Positions 24,623 to 33,236 of a stretch of DNA of 64,000 nt are shown in pieces; within the stretch, counting starts at the first letter, position 1; each line of letters begins with the position of its first letter. Source of the stretch: Hoyosella rhizosphaerae (GTDB taxonomy: Bacteria; Actinomycetota; Actinomycetes; Mycobacteriales; Mycobacteriaceae). A model generated the notes under the pieces. That model searched no databases and was not told where the DNA came from. It saw only the letters and a program-made list of their open reading frames with translations. A program made the position numbers and the translations under genes. The stretch lies in assembly GCF_014643175.1 (NCBI RefSeq), contig NZ_BMJH01000001.1, forward strand, positions 620,001 to 684,000, read 5' to 3'.

Positions 24623-25300
24623 CTACTCGGAGTGCCCGCGTGATTGGATGAACTCGCCATGCCACGTGTGGTACCAGACATGTCCACTCCTGCTATGTAC
24701 GGACAGCATTCCGACGGTGGCACCATCACGGACCGTGTGCATAGTGAAGTAGCCCGGGAACGCATGCGACTCACCCGTCTGAAGTCCTGGCCGAAACTGC
24801 CGCAACCACTCGGTCGCAAGATCACGGGCGCGGTCTGCGTTGACGGTGTGGCGGACTGGCCGCGTGTGACTCGGCATCATCCCGTACGAGGTGTTCCACA
24901 TCATGGCGGGCCCCCACTCGAGCGCAACATCGCCAGTTTCCCGATCAACAATCAGCTCGGTGGCAGCATCGCCCGCCTCGTCGACGAGAACGACATAGAA
25001 GTGGTTGCTGAACTCCATGACTTCATCGGTTTCCAGGCTCCATTGGGCGGCCAGTCGGTCGGCGCTTGCCGCAGCCTCGTCGATTGTGTCGACCGGCCCG
25101 TCTCCCTGCTGCAGTGCCCCCATAACGCCCACCGAATCTGACATCATCTGGGATGACATCGTGTGGCTGGGATACGTTCCGCTCCCCCAGCGGTCACCCC
25201 ATGGCGCGGAAATGCTCCAGGTCACCGTGCCGATTAACACGGCAGTCGAGACCGCCAGCACAGTCAATGGTAAGGCTCGGGAACGGGGCGCAGTCGTCAT
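24623..25300 (-). CDS. Exported PepSY-like protein
   Basis: 225-aa protein with an N-terminal signal anchor (PLTVLAVSTAVLIGTVTWSI) and a soluble outer part. Met-rich segments follow (TMSSQMMSDSVGVM), and two repeats resemble PepSY modules: DEVMEFSNHFYVVLVDEAGDAATELIVDRETGDVALEWGP, and later TVGMLSVHSRSGHVWYHTWHGEF. Its gene overlaps the SHOCT protein stop by 4 nt. In actinobacterial copper or metal clusters such proteins occur beside P-type ATPases and SHOCT proteins; a role in metal handling is inferred. Identity below the fold level is uncertain. Confidence 0.7.
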   Translation of the reverse strand: MTTAPRSRALPLTVLAVSTAVLIGTVTWSISAPWGDRWGSGTYPSHTMSSQMMSDSVGVMGALQQGDGPVDTIDEAAASADRLAAQWSLETDEVMEFSNHFYVVLVDEAGDAATELIVDRETGDVALEWGPAMMWNTSYGMMPSHTRPVRHTVNADRARDLATEWLRQFRPGLQTGESHAFPGYFTMHTVRDGATVGMLSVHSRSGHVWYHTWHGEFIQSRGHSE

Positions 25301-25551
25301 GCTGATCCCCGCCGATGCTCCGCGAGCCGCTTACGTGCTTCGCCATACTCGTCGGCATCGATTTCGCCGCGTGCAAAACGGCGATCAAGAATATCCTCTG
25401 GGGACTCGCGGTAGTCAACGCCGCGATCACGCCCGGGCCGGTCCTGAGTCAGTCGTACAACAGCCCAGACGATGAGAACAATCAGCCCTATCCACACGAC
25501 CGGCATTAGCGCCATCCACACCCATCCGGTGCCATCAAATCCATACATCAT
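25297..25551 (-). CDS. SHOCT-domain small membrane protein
   Basis: 84-aa protein: one membrane segment (WVWMALMPVVWIGLIVLIVWAVVRL) followed by a C-terminal SHOCT helix pair (SPEDILDRRFARGEIDADEYGEARKRLAEH). SHOCT modules mediate oligomerisation and are common next to copper-export genes. The stop overlaps the start of the PepSY-like gene (ATGA), so the two are co-translated. Start at the tandem ATG (MMYGFDG). Confidence 0.88.
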   Translation of the reverse strand: MMYGFDGTGWVWMALMPVVWIGLIVLIVWAVVRLTQDRPGRDRGVDYRESPEDILDRRFARGEIDADEYGEARKRLAEHRRGSA

Positions 25552-25851
25552 CGCGAGCCTCGTTTCATAACCATGCGCATTCGAAACCGAAGAAAGCCCT
25601 GATTATGAGCATGCGCTGCGCAGCCGTCGCACGACAGAGCCCCATGTCCCCTGTACGCGGGACCAAGGTCCCTACTTTGAAGGCGAGGGTTGATTCTCGC
25701 TTACCTATGGGCCACTCGGTCGCCGGTATCGCCCTCACGGAACGAACCAACCATCTGCTCCCGGCGCCATGATTCGGGGTCGCCACAGTTCCTCAAAACT
25801 CCTATCGAAATACTCTTCCTAGCGACCATTGCGCGGCGTTGGATTTGTTCT
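25552..25851. promoter_or_regulatory. 300-bp divergent intergenic region
   Basis: Contains the promoters of the SHOCT > Met/His-rich transcript (minus) and of the membrane protein at 25852 (plus). I see no gene here and no clear operator. Confidence 0.35.
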
Positions 25852-26517
25852 ATGAACTCGAGAGAAAGCTGGGACGCCGCACAGTTCTCAAACTCACATG
25901 GACGGCGCCCGATGCGCTTCACGCGGGCGTGGATCGCCGCGTTTATCTTGGGTGAACTTGTGGGGTTCATTCCGCCTGCACTCGTGGGCGTGACTTTGGC
26001 GCTCATCGGAGCGCACGACGTAGCTTTTCTCGTGGCGCTTACACTTGCGGGCGCTGCCGAGGGAGCAGTTCTGGGGGCAGCGCAAGCATGGGTGCTGCGC
26101 GCACACGCACCGCGAATAAACCACAACCGTTGGGTGGCGGTGACTGCCGTAGCAGCGGGTTTTGCATGGTTAGTCGGCATGGGCACCAGCACAGTTTGGG
26201 GTTTTTCTGATGTGGCACCGTGGCTTTTGCTGCTACTTTTCAGCCCACTCTGGCTCGCCGCACTACTTGGAATGGGTTTCGCGCAATGGACCGTGCTGCG
26301 GAGTGCGGTTCCTGGTTCGACGCGATGGATCTGGGTGACGGCTAGCGCGTGGCTCGTGGGAGTCAGCATTCCGATTGTCGCACTGTCGGTCGTACCGAAC
26401 AGTGGGCCACTGTGGAGCCACGGAATTGTGGGAATCCTGTCGGCAGTGGCCATGGGCCTCACCGTTGGTGCTCTGACAGGCCGAACGCTTGCCACACTGT
26501 TGTCGCGGCAAGCGTAG
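25852..26517 (+). CDS. Hypothetical multi-pass membrane protein
   Basis: About 221 aa from ATG 25852; an internal ATG at 25912 (MRFTRAWIAAF), directly before the first membrane span, is an alternative. Six hydrophobic segments are visible (AWIAAFILGELVGFIPPALVGVTLALI, VAFLVALTLAGAAEGAVLGAAQAWVL, WVAVTAVAAGFAWLVGMGTS and others), with glycine- and alanine-rich helices and no catalytic motif. It resembles small actinobacterial membrane proteins of unknown function. It is divergent from the copper-associated genes and may or may not belong with them. Confidence 0.65.
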   Translation: MNSRESWDAAQFSNSHGRRPMRFTRAWIAAFILGELVGFIPPALVGVTLALIGAHDVAFLVALTLAGAAEGAVLGAAQAWVLRAHAPRINHNRWVAVTAVAAGFAWLVGMGTSTVWGFSDVAPWLLLLLFSPLWLAALLGMGFAQWTVLRSAVPGSTRWIWVTASAWLVGVSIPIVALSVVPNSGPLWSHGIVGILSAVAMGLTVGALTGRTLATLLSRQA

Positions 26518-26714
26518 ACCGAAACCGTGTTCGGCCTTTCACTCTGGCTACTACGGGTCGAGCGCCGATTTATCAGGTTCGGTGTTCCCGACATGGATGC
26601 GGTTGGAACTCTTCCCCGAAATTAACGCCATAGTCACCAGACCCGAAACTAGCAGTTACTACTACCAGTGCTGCGACTGCTGCCGATCCGTGCAGTCTAA
26701 AGAATCTGCCACTC
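26518..26714. other. Short intergenic gap between convergent genes
   Basis: 197 bp between two convergent membrane-protein genes. No gene or strong hairpin was identified. Confidence 0.3.
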
Positions 26715-27191
26715 TCACGCATGGGCCCGGGAGATGGGCCAGAGACGCCAAACTACTACAGGGACGGCGACAAGGACCAGGATCACGCTAATCAAACTAC
26801 CGGCGTAAAAACCTGATTCGCCAAGCAGAATCCACCCCAGTTCAGGCAATACTCCCAAAACTATGCACGCCGCAGGCAACAACCCAAGCCATATAAGTTT
26901 TTGACTACGGGACCACAGTCCTGATCCGGCAATGAGCACCGCCGCCATGAGCCATATCGGTAGCGAAGATTGCCCTGCAACCAACGCTCCTTCGGCGGCA
27001 GCTCCAGCGGTGTAATAGGCCGTAGTAGTTGACTCGCCGCTTGCAATTGCGAAGTTAATACGTGTCTCCGGCCCGGCCACTGAAGCGACACTGAACAGAA
27101 TCCTGACGAGCCCAAGCAATTGCAGCGACGCTACCGTCATCGGGACCCAGGCGCGATCTAGCATTCTGCTTTGGTTTCCTATGGCTGACAT
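26715..27191 (-). CDS. Hypothetical membrane protein coupled to idi
   Basis: 158-aa protein with four hydrophobic segments (LLGLVRILFSVASVAG, LPIWLMAAVLIAGSGLW, LIWLGLLPAACIVLGVLPELGWILL, GSLISVILVLVAVPVVVWRL). The ATG at 27191 shares its A with the idi stop codon (TGATG), which fixes the start and couples the two genes. There are no recognised catalytic residues. Coupling to isopentenyl-diphosphate isomerase hints at an isoprenoid-related membrane role, but this is inference from position. Confidence 0.7.
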   Translation of the reverse strand: MSAIGNQSRMLDRAWVPMTVASLQLLGLVRILFSVASVAGPETRINFAIASGESTTTAYYTAGAAAEGALVAGQSSLPIWLMAAVLIAGSGLWSRSQKLIWLGLLPAACIVLGVLPELGWILLGESGFYAGSLISVILVLVAVPVVVWRLWPISRAHA

Positions 27192-27787
27192 CAGACTCCG
27201 CGCACGTCGCTGCGTGTCCCTGCGACCGCTTGAGCACTGGCTGCAAGGTCCGATCCGAGAACGTGTGTGAGACGCTGAATCTGCTCGACGGACCAGGGGC
27301 TGAGCAACGACGGGGCATCGCTCGCGATGGTGACGACGGTTTCCCACGGTACCCAGGCCCAGTCGCACACTTCATCGGGATTGGGCTGGGGGTCCGCGTC
27401 GAGTGTCCCGATCAGGATGGGGCAGAATTCGTTTTCGACCATTCCGCTGGCGTCAACTGCTCGGTAGCTAAATTCGGGGACGGCGACCTTTAGGTCGAGC
27501 GCCTCAACGCCAAGTTCGAAGCTCGCACGGCGAATGGCCGCGCCTGTGAGTGATTCCGTGTGTCCTGGGTGGCCGCAGCATGTGTTTGTCCATACCCCCG
27601 GCCAAGTTTGCTTGGTGGTTGCCCGCCGCGTCATCAACACATGCGTTCCTGCCCTGTTAAAGAGGTAGCACGAAAATGCGTAGTGGTACGGAGTGGTGTC
27701 GCTATGTACTTCATGCTTGGGCATGATGCCGACCGGTTGGTTGTTTTCGTCTAGCAATACAACCAACTCGTCGGTGCGTGACTGCAC
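27191..27787 (-). CDS. idi: Isopentenyl-diphosphate delta-isomerase, type I
   Basis: Interconverts isopentenyl and dimethylallyl diphosphate for isoprenoid (menaquinone, carotenoid, polyprenol) synthesis. 198 aa from the GTG at 27785-27787, which has GGAG at a 7-nt spacing; an upstream ATG at 27895 lies inside the LysR gene. Catalytic Cys is in TNTCCGHP and the catalytic Glu in MVENEFCPIL, with the nudix-like helix AAIRRASFELGV and metal-binding histidines (KHEVHSD, YHYAF). The length matches the type I family. It follows the LysR gene by 82 bp and is coupled to a membrane protein. Confidence 0.95.
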   Translation of the reverse strand: MQSRTDELVVLLDENNQPVGIMPKHEVHSDTTPYHYAFSCYLFNRAGTHVLMTRRATTKQTWPGVWTNTCCGHPGHTESLTGAAIRRASFELGVEALDLKVAVPEFSYRAVDASGMVENEFCPILIGTLDADPQPNPDEVCDWAWVPWETVVTIASDAPSLLSPWSVEQIQRLTHVLGSDLAASAQAVAGTRSDVRGV

Positions 27788-27869
27788 GAGCTTTCTCCGA
27801 TCCCCCTGTTTGGGCGCTTTTTTGGGCTCATCGACCCTGATGTGGCGACACAGTGATCGTACGTTGTGG

Positions 27870-28757
27870 CTATCGCCTGGTCGCGAACTGCTCAATGACG
27901 AACTGGTGAAATGCCTGCACTGGTCGGCCTAGTGCTGTTCCCGATTTCCAGATTAGGCCGACATCGCGGGTGGCGCCGGGTCCTGCTAGCGGTATTTGGA
28001 CCAGCCCCTCGGGTAGGAGTGGGGTTTGCTCGATCGGCATGATTGCCACACCGAGTCCTGCCGAGACCATGCCGGAGATGGTGAACAGTTCGGATGTTTC
28101 GAATGTGATGTGGGGCTCGAAGTTTGCTGCTGCGCAGAGTTCTTCGAGGATTCGTCGCATGCCGTAGCCCTTGTGCATTGTGATGAATGGTTCGGCAGCT
28201 GCTTCTGCGAGGTCAACCGTGTGTCTGGTGGCCAAGGCATGCCCGAGGGGCACTGTGAGGGAGAGCTTTTGGTTGGTGAGCAAACTCCAGGCCAACCCGC
28301 CAGATATGGGGCGTGGGGAAACGATTCCGATGTCAATGTTGCCGCTTTCAACATTGTCGGCGATGACGGCGGCCGCGTCTTGTGATAGTTCGAACCGTAC
28401 GCGTGGTTCGACTGCCCGGAATTCTCGGATGAGTCCTGGGATCATGCGGACTCCAAACGAGTGTAGGAACCCTAACCGGACTGTGCCTTGTGAGGGGTTT
28501 GCTCTGTCGGCTATTCGCCTTCGAGCGGTGTCGAGTTCGGCCTTCGCGCGGCGCGCGTGTTCGAGGTAGATTTCGCCGTTGATGTTGAGGGTGATGCGCT
28601 TTCCGTGACGGTCAAAAAGCTCAGTGCCTACCGCATCTTCGAGTCGCCTGAGTCGTCGCGACAGGGTTGGTTGGGCGATGTGGAGTGCGTCGGCGGCGGC
28701 CGTGATTTGACCGTGTTCTGCCACGGTGATGAACAGTTTCAGTTCGTCGCTCTCCAT
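27870..28757 (-). CDS. LysR-family regulator of the divergent MFS transporter
   Basis: 295-aa LysR regulator. Winged helix MESDELKLFITVAEHGQITAAADALHIAQPTLSRRLRRLEDAVGTELFDRHGKRITL, then a periplasmic-binding-protein-like effector domain (TVRLGFLHSFGVRMIPGLIREFRAVEPRVRFEL onward). The start at 28757 follows GGGG at a 7-nt spacing. It is divergent from the MFS gene, with a T-N11-A LysR box between them, so it probably activates that transporter in response to a small molecule. Confidence 0.93.
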   Translation of the reverse strand: MESDELKLFITVAEHGQITAAADALHIAQPTLSRRLRRLEDAVGTELFDRHGKRITLNINGEIYLEHARRAKAELDTARRRIADRANPSQGTVRLGFLHSFGVRMIPGLIREFRAVEPRVRFELSQDAAAVIADNVESGNIDIGIVSPRPISGGLAWSLLTNQKLSLTVPLGHALATRHTVDLAEAAAEPFITMHKGYGMRRILEELCAAANFEPHITFETSELFTISGMVSAGLGVAIMPIEQTPLLPEGLVQIPLAGPGATRDVGLIWKSGTALGRPVQAFHQFVIEQFATRR

Positions 28758-28785
28758 AATCGACCCCTCATCCCCTGCCTTGCCA

Positions 28786-28802
28786 TATGCATTGGTTGCA
28801 TA
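28786..28802 (+). promoter_or_regulatory. LysR box between regulator and MFS gene
   Basis: Perfect inverted repeat TATGCA-TTGGT-TGCATA, a LysR-type T-N11-A site. A second CATATGCAT, identical to the left part (28784-28792), lies at 28811-28819 and may be the activation half-site. Confidence 0.7.
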
Positions 28803-28975
28803 CAGGACAGCATATGCATGCAGTATCTGGGGATAGATTGTTGCACGTAGTGCGTGAGGCGCGTCACTGCACCTCAGCAGCACACCATCCGCCACCAGTC
28901 ATTATTACCCAAATACATACTTAAGAGTTGATTCATGCATTTTCTATTTGTGACACACGCGCAGAAGATGTACTC

Positions 28976-30193
28976 ATGACCATCGTCGACGACCGCACCG
29001 CACCCCACGGGGTTGATTCTCGCGGCTACCGACGCATCACAGCAGCACTCTTCATCGCCGGTGTCACAACCTTCGGGTCCATGTACGCCACCCAGGCCGT
29101 GCTGCCCGAATTTAGTCGTCACTTCGGGGTAAGCCCCGCGATGTCCGCGCTAGCGATGTCCCTAACAACGGGTTTTCTTGCACTCACAATCATTCCCGCC
29201 AGCGCCCTCTCCGCGCGGTTTGGCCGCACCCGCGTCATGGCGATCTCCGCGATCAGCGCCGCCGTCGTCGGGGTCCTGGTTCCGCTCTCTCCCAATATGG
29301 AAACGGTGCTCGCCCTCCGCTCGTTGCAAGGCGTGGCCCTGGCGGGAGTCCCGGCCGTGGCAATGGCATATCTCGCCGAGGAGGTAGACGGGGCATCCCT
29401 GGGGCAAGCCATGGGCCGCTACATCGCTGGCACCACCGTCGGAGCGTTGCTCGGCCGTATCCTTGCATCGAGCATGCTGGACGTCACATCGTGGCAATGG
29501 GCGCTCGAAGCTGCGGCCCTACTGGCCGCACTCAGCGCGGTGCTGATGGTCAAGATGATGCCCCCGTCGCGCATGTTCACCCCACAGCGAGTCACACCCT
29601 CGACGCTGTATCGCGCAATACTTGGGCACCTGGCAAACCGAGCACTGGTGTTGCTGTTCGGGCTGAGTTTCCTGCTCATGGGCGGTTTTGTGGCGGTGTA
29701 CAACTTCCTCGGCTACCGACTACAAGCTGACGCGTTTGGGTTAACCGCAACACTGACAGGCCTGGTGTTTCTCTTCTATTTGTCAGGTACGGTCTCCTCG
29801 CCGACAGCGGGCGCACTGTCCGACCGGCACGGCAAGGCGCGCGTCTTAATCATCGCAGTCGCAGTGATGCTGACAGGGCTGATCATCACTCTCCCCGACT
29901 ACCTGCCGACACTCTTAGCAGGGCTTGCCCTGTTCACTGTGGGGTTCTTTGCCGCGCACTCCGTGGCGAGCGGTTGGGTGGGAACCCTCGCGATTACCAA
30001 CCGCGCAGAAGCATCGTCACTGTATTTGTGTTCGTACTATCTCGGCTCCGCCGTTGCGGGCGGTTCTGGAGGACTTGTGTACATGACGTTTGGGTGGGCG
30101 GGAATGGTCGCCTACGTCGGCATGCTGATCGTTACAGCAATTGCACTGGTGTGGCTCCTACACCGCACGGCACAACGCGTCAGCGTGCGGTGA
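28976..30193 (+). CDS. MFS transporter, probable drug or metabolite exporter
   Basis: 405-aa major facilitator protein with twelve membrane segments. The start MTIVDDRTA at 28976 is chosen over an in-frame upstream ATG (28928) that lies in the control region. Typical MFS features are ARFGRTRVMAISAISAAVVGV (loop 2-3 motif A) and a symmetric second half with LSDRHGKARVLIIAVAVMLTG. The family resembles inner-membrane multidrug or arabinose-type exporters. A LysR regulator is transcribed divergently, so substrate-induced export is likely. Stop and the next minus-strand stop are only 2 bp apart. Confidence 0.88.
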   Translation: MTIVDDRTAPHGVDSRGYRRITAALFIAGVTTFGSMYATQAVLPEFSRHFGVSPAMSALAMSLTTGFLALTIIPASALSARFGRTRVMAISAISAAVVGVLVPLSPNMETVLALRSLQGVALAGVPAVAMAYLAEEVDGASLGQAMGRYIAGTTVGALLGRILASSMLDVTSWQWALEAAALLAALSAVLMVKMMPPSRMFTPQRVTPSTLYRAILGHLANRALVLLFGLSFLLMGGFVAVYNFLGYRLQADAFGLTATLTGLVFLFYLSGTVSSPTAGALSDRHGKARVLIIAVAVMLTGLIITLPDYLPTLLAGLALFTVGFFAAHSVASGWVGTLAITNRAEASSLYLCSYYLGSAVAGGSGGLVYMTFGWAGMVAYVGMLIVTAIALVWLLHRTAQRVSVR

Positions 30194-30195
30194 CG

Positions 30196-33100
30196 TCAGT
30201 CCAGCTCCACTTCCGCTAGGAGCGTGGGCGCGTTCGTTGGATCGCTCAGTACAGCGGCGATGAGATGACGCTTGGGCCACTGCCCCATCGACCAGCACAG
30301 TCCGCGAGCAAGCCCGTCCATTGTGGCCGCATGGATTTCCCCGTCCGCCACCCACCACGGAAGTTCCCGGCCGTCGACGATCAACGGTTCGTGATGCCGG
30401 TAGGTAATCGGGTGAGAACCAAGAAACGGTGCCACCACCTCCGGTACTGGCCTGCTTTCACCCCGCGACGTCACAACCCCACCTACCTCTTCGCTCACCA
30501 ACGCGATATCGAGCAGGTCGGCCAGTCCAACCGCGAGATGTGGTGGGAGCAGAATCAGCGGTTGGTCCTCCACCAGTGGTAGGGCGTCTGGCCTGTCGAG
30601 GATGAGCACATCATCAGCGTCAACTACCACGACACGTCCGCGGTCGAGTGCCCGAACATCATTCGGTGCGTTGATCCTGTCCGGAGCCAGGTCCGCCAGA
30701 GATGTCCACACTGCGTGCAGCGCGGCCCGTGTGACGTCCCGATTCGGGTCCGCCAGCCTGTCCATTAAGTCTTGTGGCCCGTCGGGGTCTGCCAGCACAT
30801 CAGCCAATGAATGTCGGATACCGAGAGCGGATGCAAAGGCGGGATCCATCGGGGTTGTCACTTCGTCGTACAACCCATGCAACGCCTCATCCGCATCGGG
30901 GCTGCGCAAGTCTCGGGGCCGTGCACCGTCAATACGAGCGTGTGAGGCCATCCACCACGCGGTGTAGGACGGTACATCAATCGCCGAACCAGAAGCCGTC
31001 AGCAGTCGGGCGGGGTTCACAATCGCGTCGCGCACATCCGCATGAGCCAACAGTTCGATGGCCTTGGGCCATTGGTCATCGGCGACAAGATCCAGGTCGG
31101 CGACCACTGCTAGTTCTGGAATTAAGGGCGGGATGTGTGGGTGTCCGAGCCGTTCGGCGGTGTGAGTGACCCAGTCATCAAGCCGGTCTATCTCACGGCC
31201 AAACTCGTCCTCAATTCCGGCACCCAATTCCACATCCGCCGCACGCAGCGTTGTGAAGGACCACAGCGCACCCACTGCGCGTAGTGCATCAGCCCCGTAC
31301 TTCTCATAGATGGACTCGTGCACCACAAAATACGCCGAATCCGCCCCCAACAAGTCAAGGAGCGGGCCTCCGGGAATGAGCAACTCCCCCGCGGCCGAAT
31401 AGTCATCCTCGTCATCGCGCAAGGCGAGTTCGGCTAGCCACGGCACGTCCATTGCGGTGATACCGGATGCGGACACTAGGCTCAACACTGCGTCCGCCGT
31501 TGCTTCTGGATCGTCGGCATTAAGCGAGTTTCGCACTGCGGCCTCGGTCAGCGGATGCGTCAACACATTCGATGCTGTTGCTCGTTGTGCGCCGAGCAGT
31601 TCCAGCAGTGGGTCCGCGGCGTCGGGATGCACCACCCGTAAGCCGAGCGACGCAAACGACTCAGGGTCGACTCCCCAATCCTCGGACGGAACTAACACTG
31701 ACCGCGCGCCTTGCACTAGTCGGCCATCAAGCAGCGGCACCGGCAGTGCTCCCAGTTCCCCCACATCAGCACCCGGCCCAAGTGAAGCCCGGACCGCCTT
31801 GTACACGCTTGACCACCAGTGCGGGTTGTTCTCTCTGCCCGCCAGTATGTCGGCAACGTCGGCAAGCCCTAGGTGGCGCACACTGAGGGCACGCAACGCG
31901 GGGAGCCTCGGTGACCATGAGCCGGGCAACAGCCCAGAAACTAGAGGCGCGAGCACCTCCGCGAGCGGTGATGCATCTGTGCCGGTATCCAGAATCAACG
32001 CATCAACGGGACAGACTCGGCGACCATCGTGAGTGGGCAAGAACGGTGTGTACGGCAAGAGGGAGTCAAGGGCGTCGCGCAGGTGCGAGTCAAGCGCTGA
32101 GCTACTCAAACCCGCACCCGGGATGAGTTGAAGCACTGTGATGTCGTCGAAGCGCATCACGAGATCGCAATACGCTTCGGCGGCGGAGGTGATCAACTGT
32201 TGGGTTGCGGCACCGGGAATGATGGTTCGGCGATCTGAGCTCAGGGGGAAGGTACCCAACAGCACCGCAGGCACCGACAGTGCGGTGTCGCTGGGGGTGG
32301 GTGCGTACACCACGTTCTCGACATCGGGAGGCAGCGTCGCGACCCTGCCCGTTGCCGTCACTGGCACGGCCCACATGACGGTCCAGTTGCTGCGTTCGCG
32401 TTCCTCACGCGGACGGTCCGCTAGCACCGCTGCATCAAAAGCACCGGTCCGACGAACCACACGCCACCGTGTTTCCGCCCCATCGACGGCGGTGGAAAAA
32501 TCAAACTCCGAGGTGGAGTCGCTGCGCGTGAGAACCCACCGTGTGCCGTCGATCTCAATGATGACTTCGGAAAGCCCCTCCAAAGCCACGAGCAGGGTTT
32601 CTCCGGTCGCATGCAGTAAGTTCGCAACCCGGTCGCGATCCCTCGACGACCGCAACAGTAAGCACACTGCTGTGTCGTAGTCGAGTGTGTCGCGCGGTGT
32701 TGTAGGGAACGGCAACCGCAACATTGGCACATGCCCGCCGCGGCGATGTAGCTCGTCTGCCAGCGCACTTTGCGGCTCATCTGCCAACATCGCCACAACG
32801 GCGTCGTGCGCACGGTCCTGCGAAAACTGCACTGCGTGACCGTGTGACGTCACCACAATGTCGTCGCTCACCGACGCGACTGCCGAAAACCCCACGCCAA
32901 AGCGCCCAGCACTGCGCGCGTGCCCACGTTTGGCCGAAGCCCGCAGTGTCGAGAGGGCTTCCACTCCGTCAGCATTGAGCGGTATGCCGGTGTTGTAAGC
33001 AGTGAAGACTTGCCCGTCTAACCGCAGTAGTAATCGGCCGTCACCGTGGTGGGCAGCGTCTGCGGCATTCTGCGCCAACTCGACGACAATGCGATCGCGG

Positions 33101-33234
33101 TAGCTGCTCAGCGCAAAGTCTTCCTCCGCATTCGAGTCTTCACGAAAACGGGCAGGAGCATCAGCCCACGCGGCAAGAACTCTGCGGCGAAGGTCAGCGG
33201 TATTAAAGAAATCGGCGTGTGCCACAGTGGGCAA
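30196..33234 (-). CDS. Hsp90-like (sacsin N-terminal type) ATPase, large
   Basis: 1012-aa protein with a GHKL-type ATP site: the N-box RIVVELAQNAADAA near residues 48-60 and the G1/G2 region SAGRFGVGFSAVASVSDDIVVTS near 108-130, the pattern of Hsp90 and sacsin N-terminal domains. The remaining ~850 residues are long alternating repeats with no other motif I can name. The start is a TTG (33232-33234), 2 nt after the patatin stop, with a possible GTG 3 codons later. Such actinobacterial proteins are conserved but uncharacterised. Tight coupling to a patatin phospholipase is notable (see findings). Function unknown; a chaperone or sensor ATPase is inferred. Confidence 0.8.
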   Translation of the reverse strand: MPTVAHADFFNTADLRRRVLAAWADAPARFREDSNAEEDFALSSYRDRIVVELAQNAADAAHHGDGRLLLRLDGQVFTAYNTGIPLNADGVEALSTLRASAKRGHARSAGRFGVGFSAVASVSDDIVVTSHGHAVQFSQDRAHDAVVAMLADEPQSALADELHRRGGHVPMLRLPFPTTPRDTLDYDTAVCLLLRSSRDRDRVANLLHATGETLLVALEGLSEVIIEIDGTRWVLTRSDSTSEFDFSTAVDGAETRWRVVRRTGAFDAAVLADRPREERERSNWTVMWAVPVTATGRVATLPPDVENVVYAPTPSDTALSVPAVLLGTFPLSSDRRTIIPGAATQQLITSAAEAYCDLVMRFDDITVLQLIPGAGLSSSALDSHLRDALDSLLPYTPFLPTHDGRRVCPVDALILDTGTDASPLAEVLAPLVSGLLPGSWSPRLPALRALSVRHLGLADVADILAGRENNPHWWSSVYKAVRASLGPGADVGELGALPVPLLDGRLVQGARSVLVPSEDWGVDPESFASLGLRVVHPDAADPLLELLGAQRATASNVLTHPLTEAAVRNSLNADDPEATADAVLSLVSASGITAMDVPWLAELALRDDEDDYSAAGELLIPGGPLLDLLGADSAYFVVHESIYEKYGADALRAVGALWSFTTLRAADVELGAGIEDEFGREIDRLDDWVTHTAERLGHPHIPPLIPELAVVADLDLVADDQWPKAIELLAHADVRDAIVNPARLLTASGSAIDVPSYTAWWMASHARIDGARPRDLRSPDADEALHGLYDEVTTPMDPAFASALGIRHSLADVLADPDGPQDLMDRLADPNRDVTRAALHAVWTSLADLAPDRINAPNDVRALDRGRVVVVDADDVLILDRPDALPLVEDQPLILLPPHLAVGLADLLDIALVSEEVGGVVTSRGESRPVPEVVAPFLGSHPITYRHHEPLIVDGRELPWWVADGEIHAATMDGLARGLCWSMGQWPKRHLIAAVLSDPTNAPTLLAEVELD

Positions 33235-33236
33235 GC

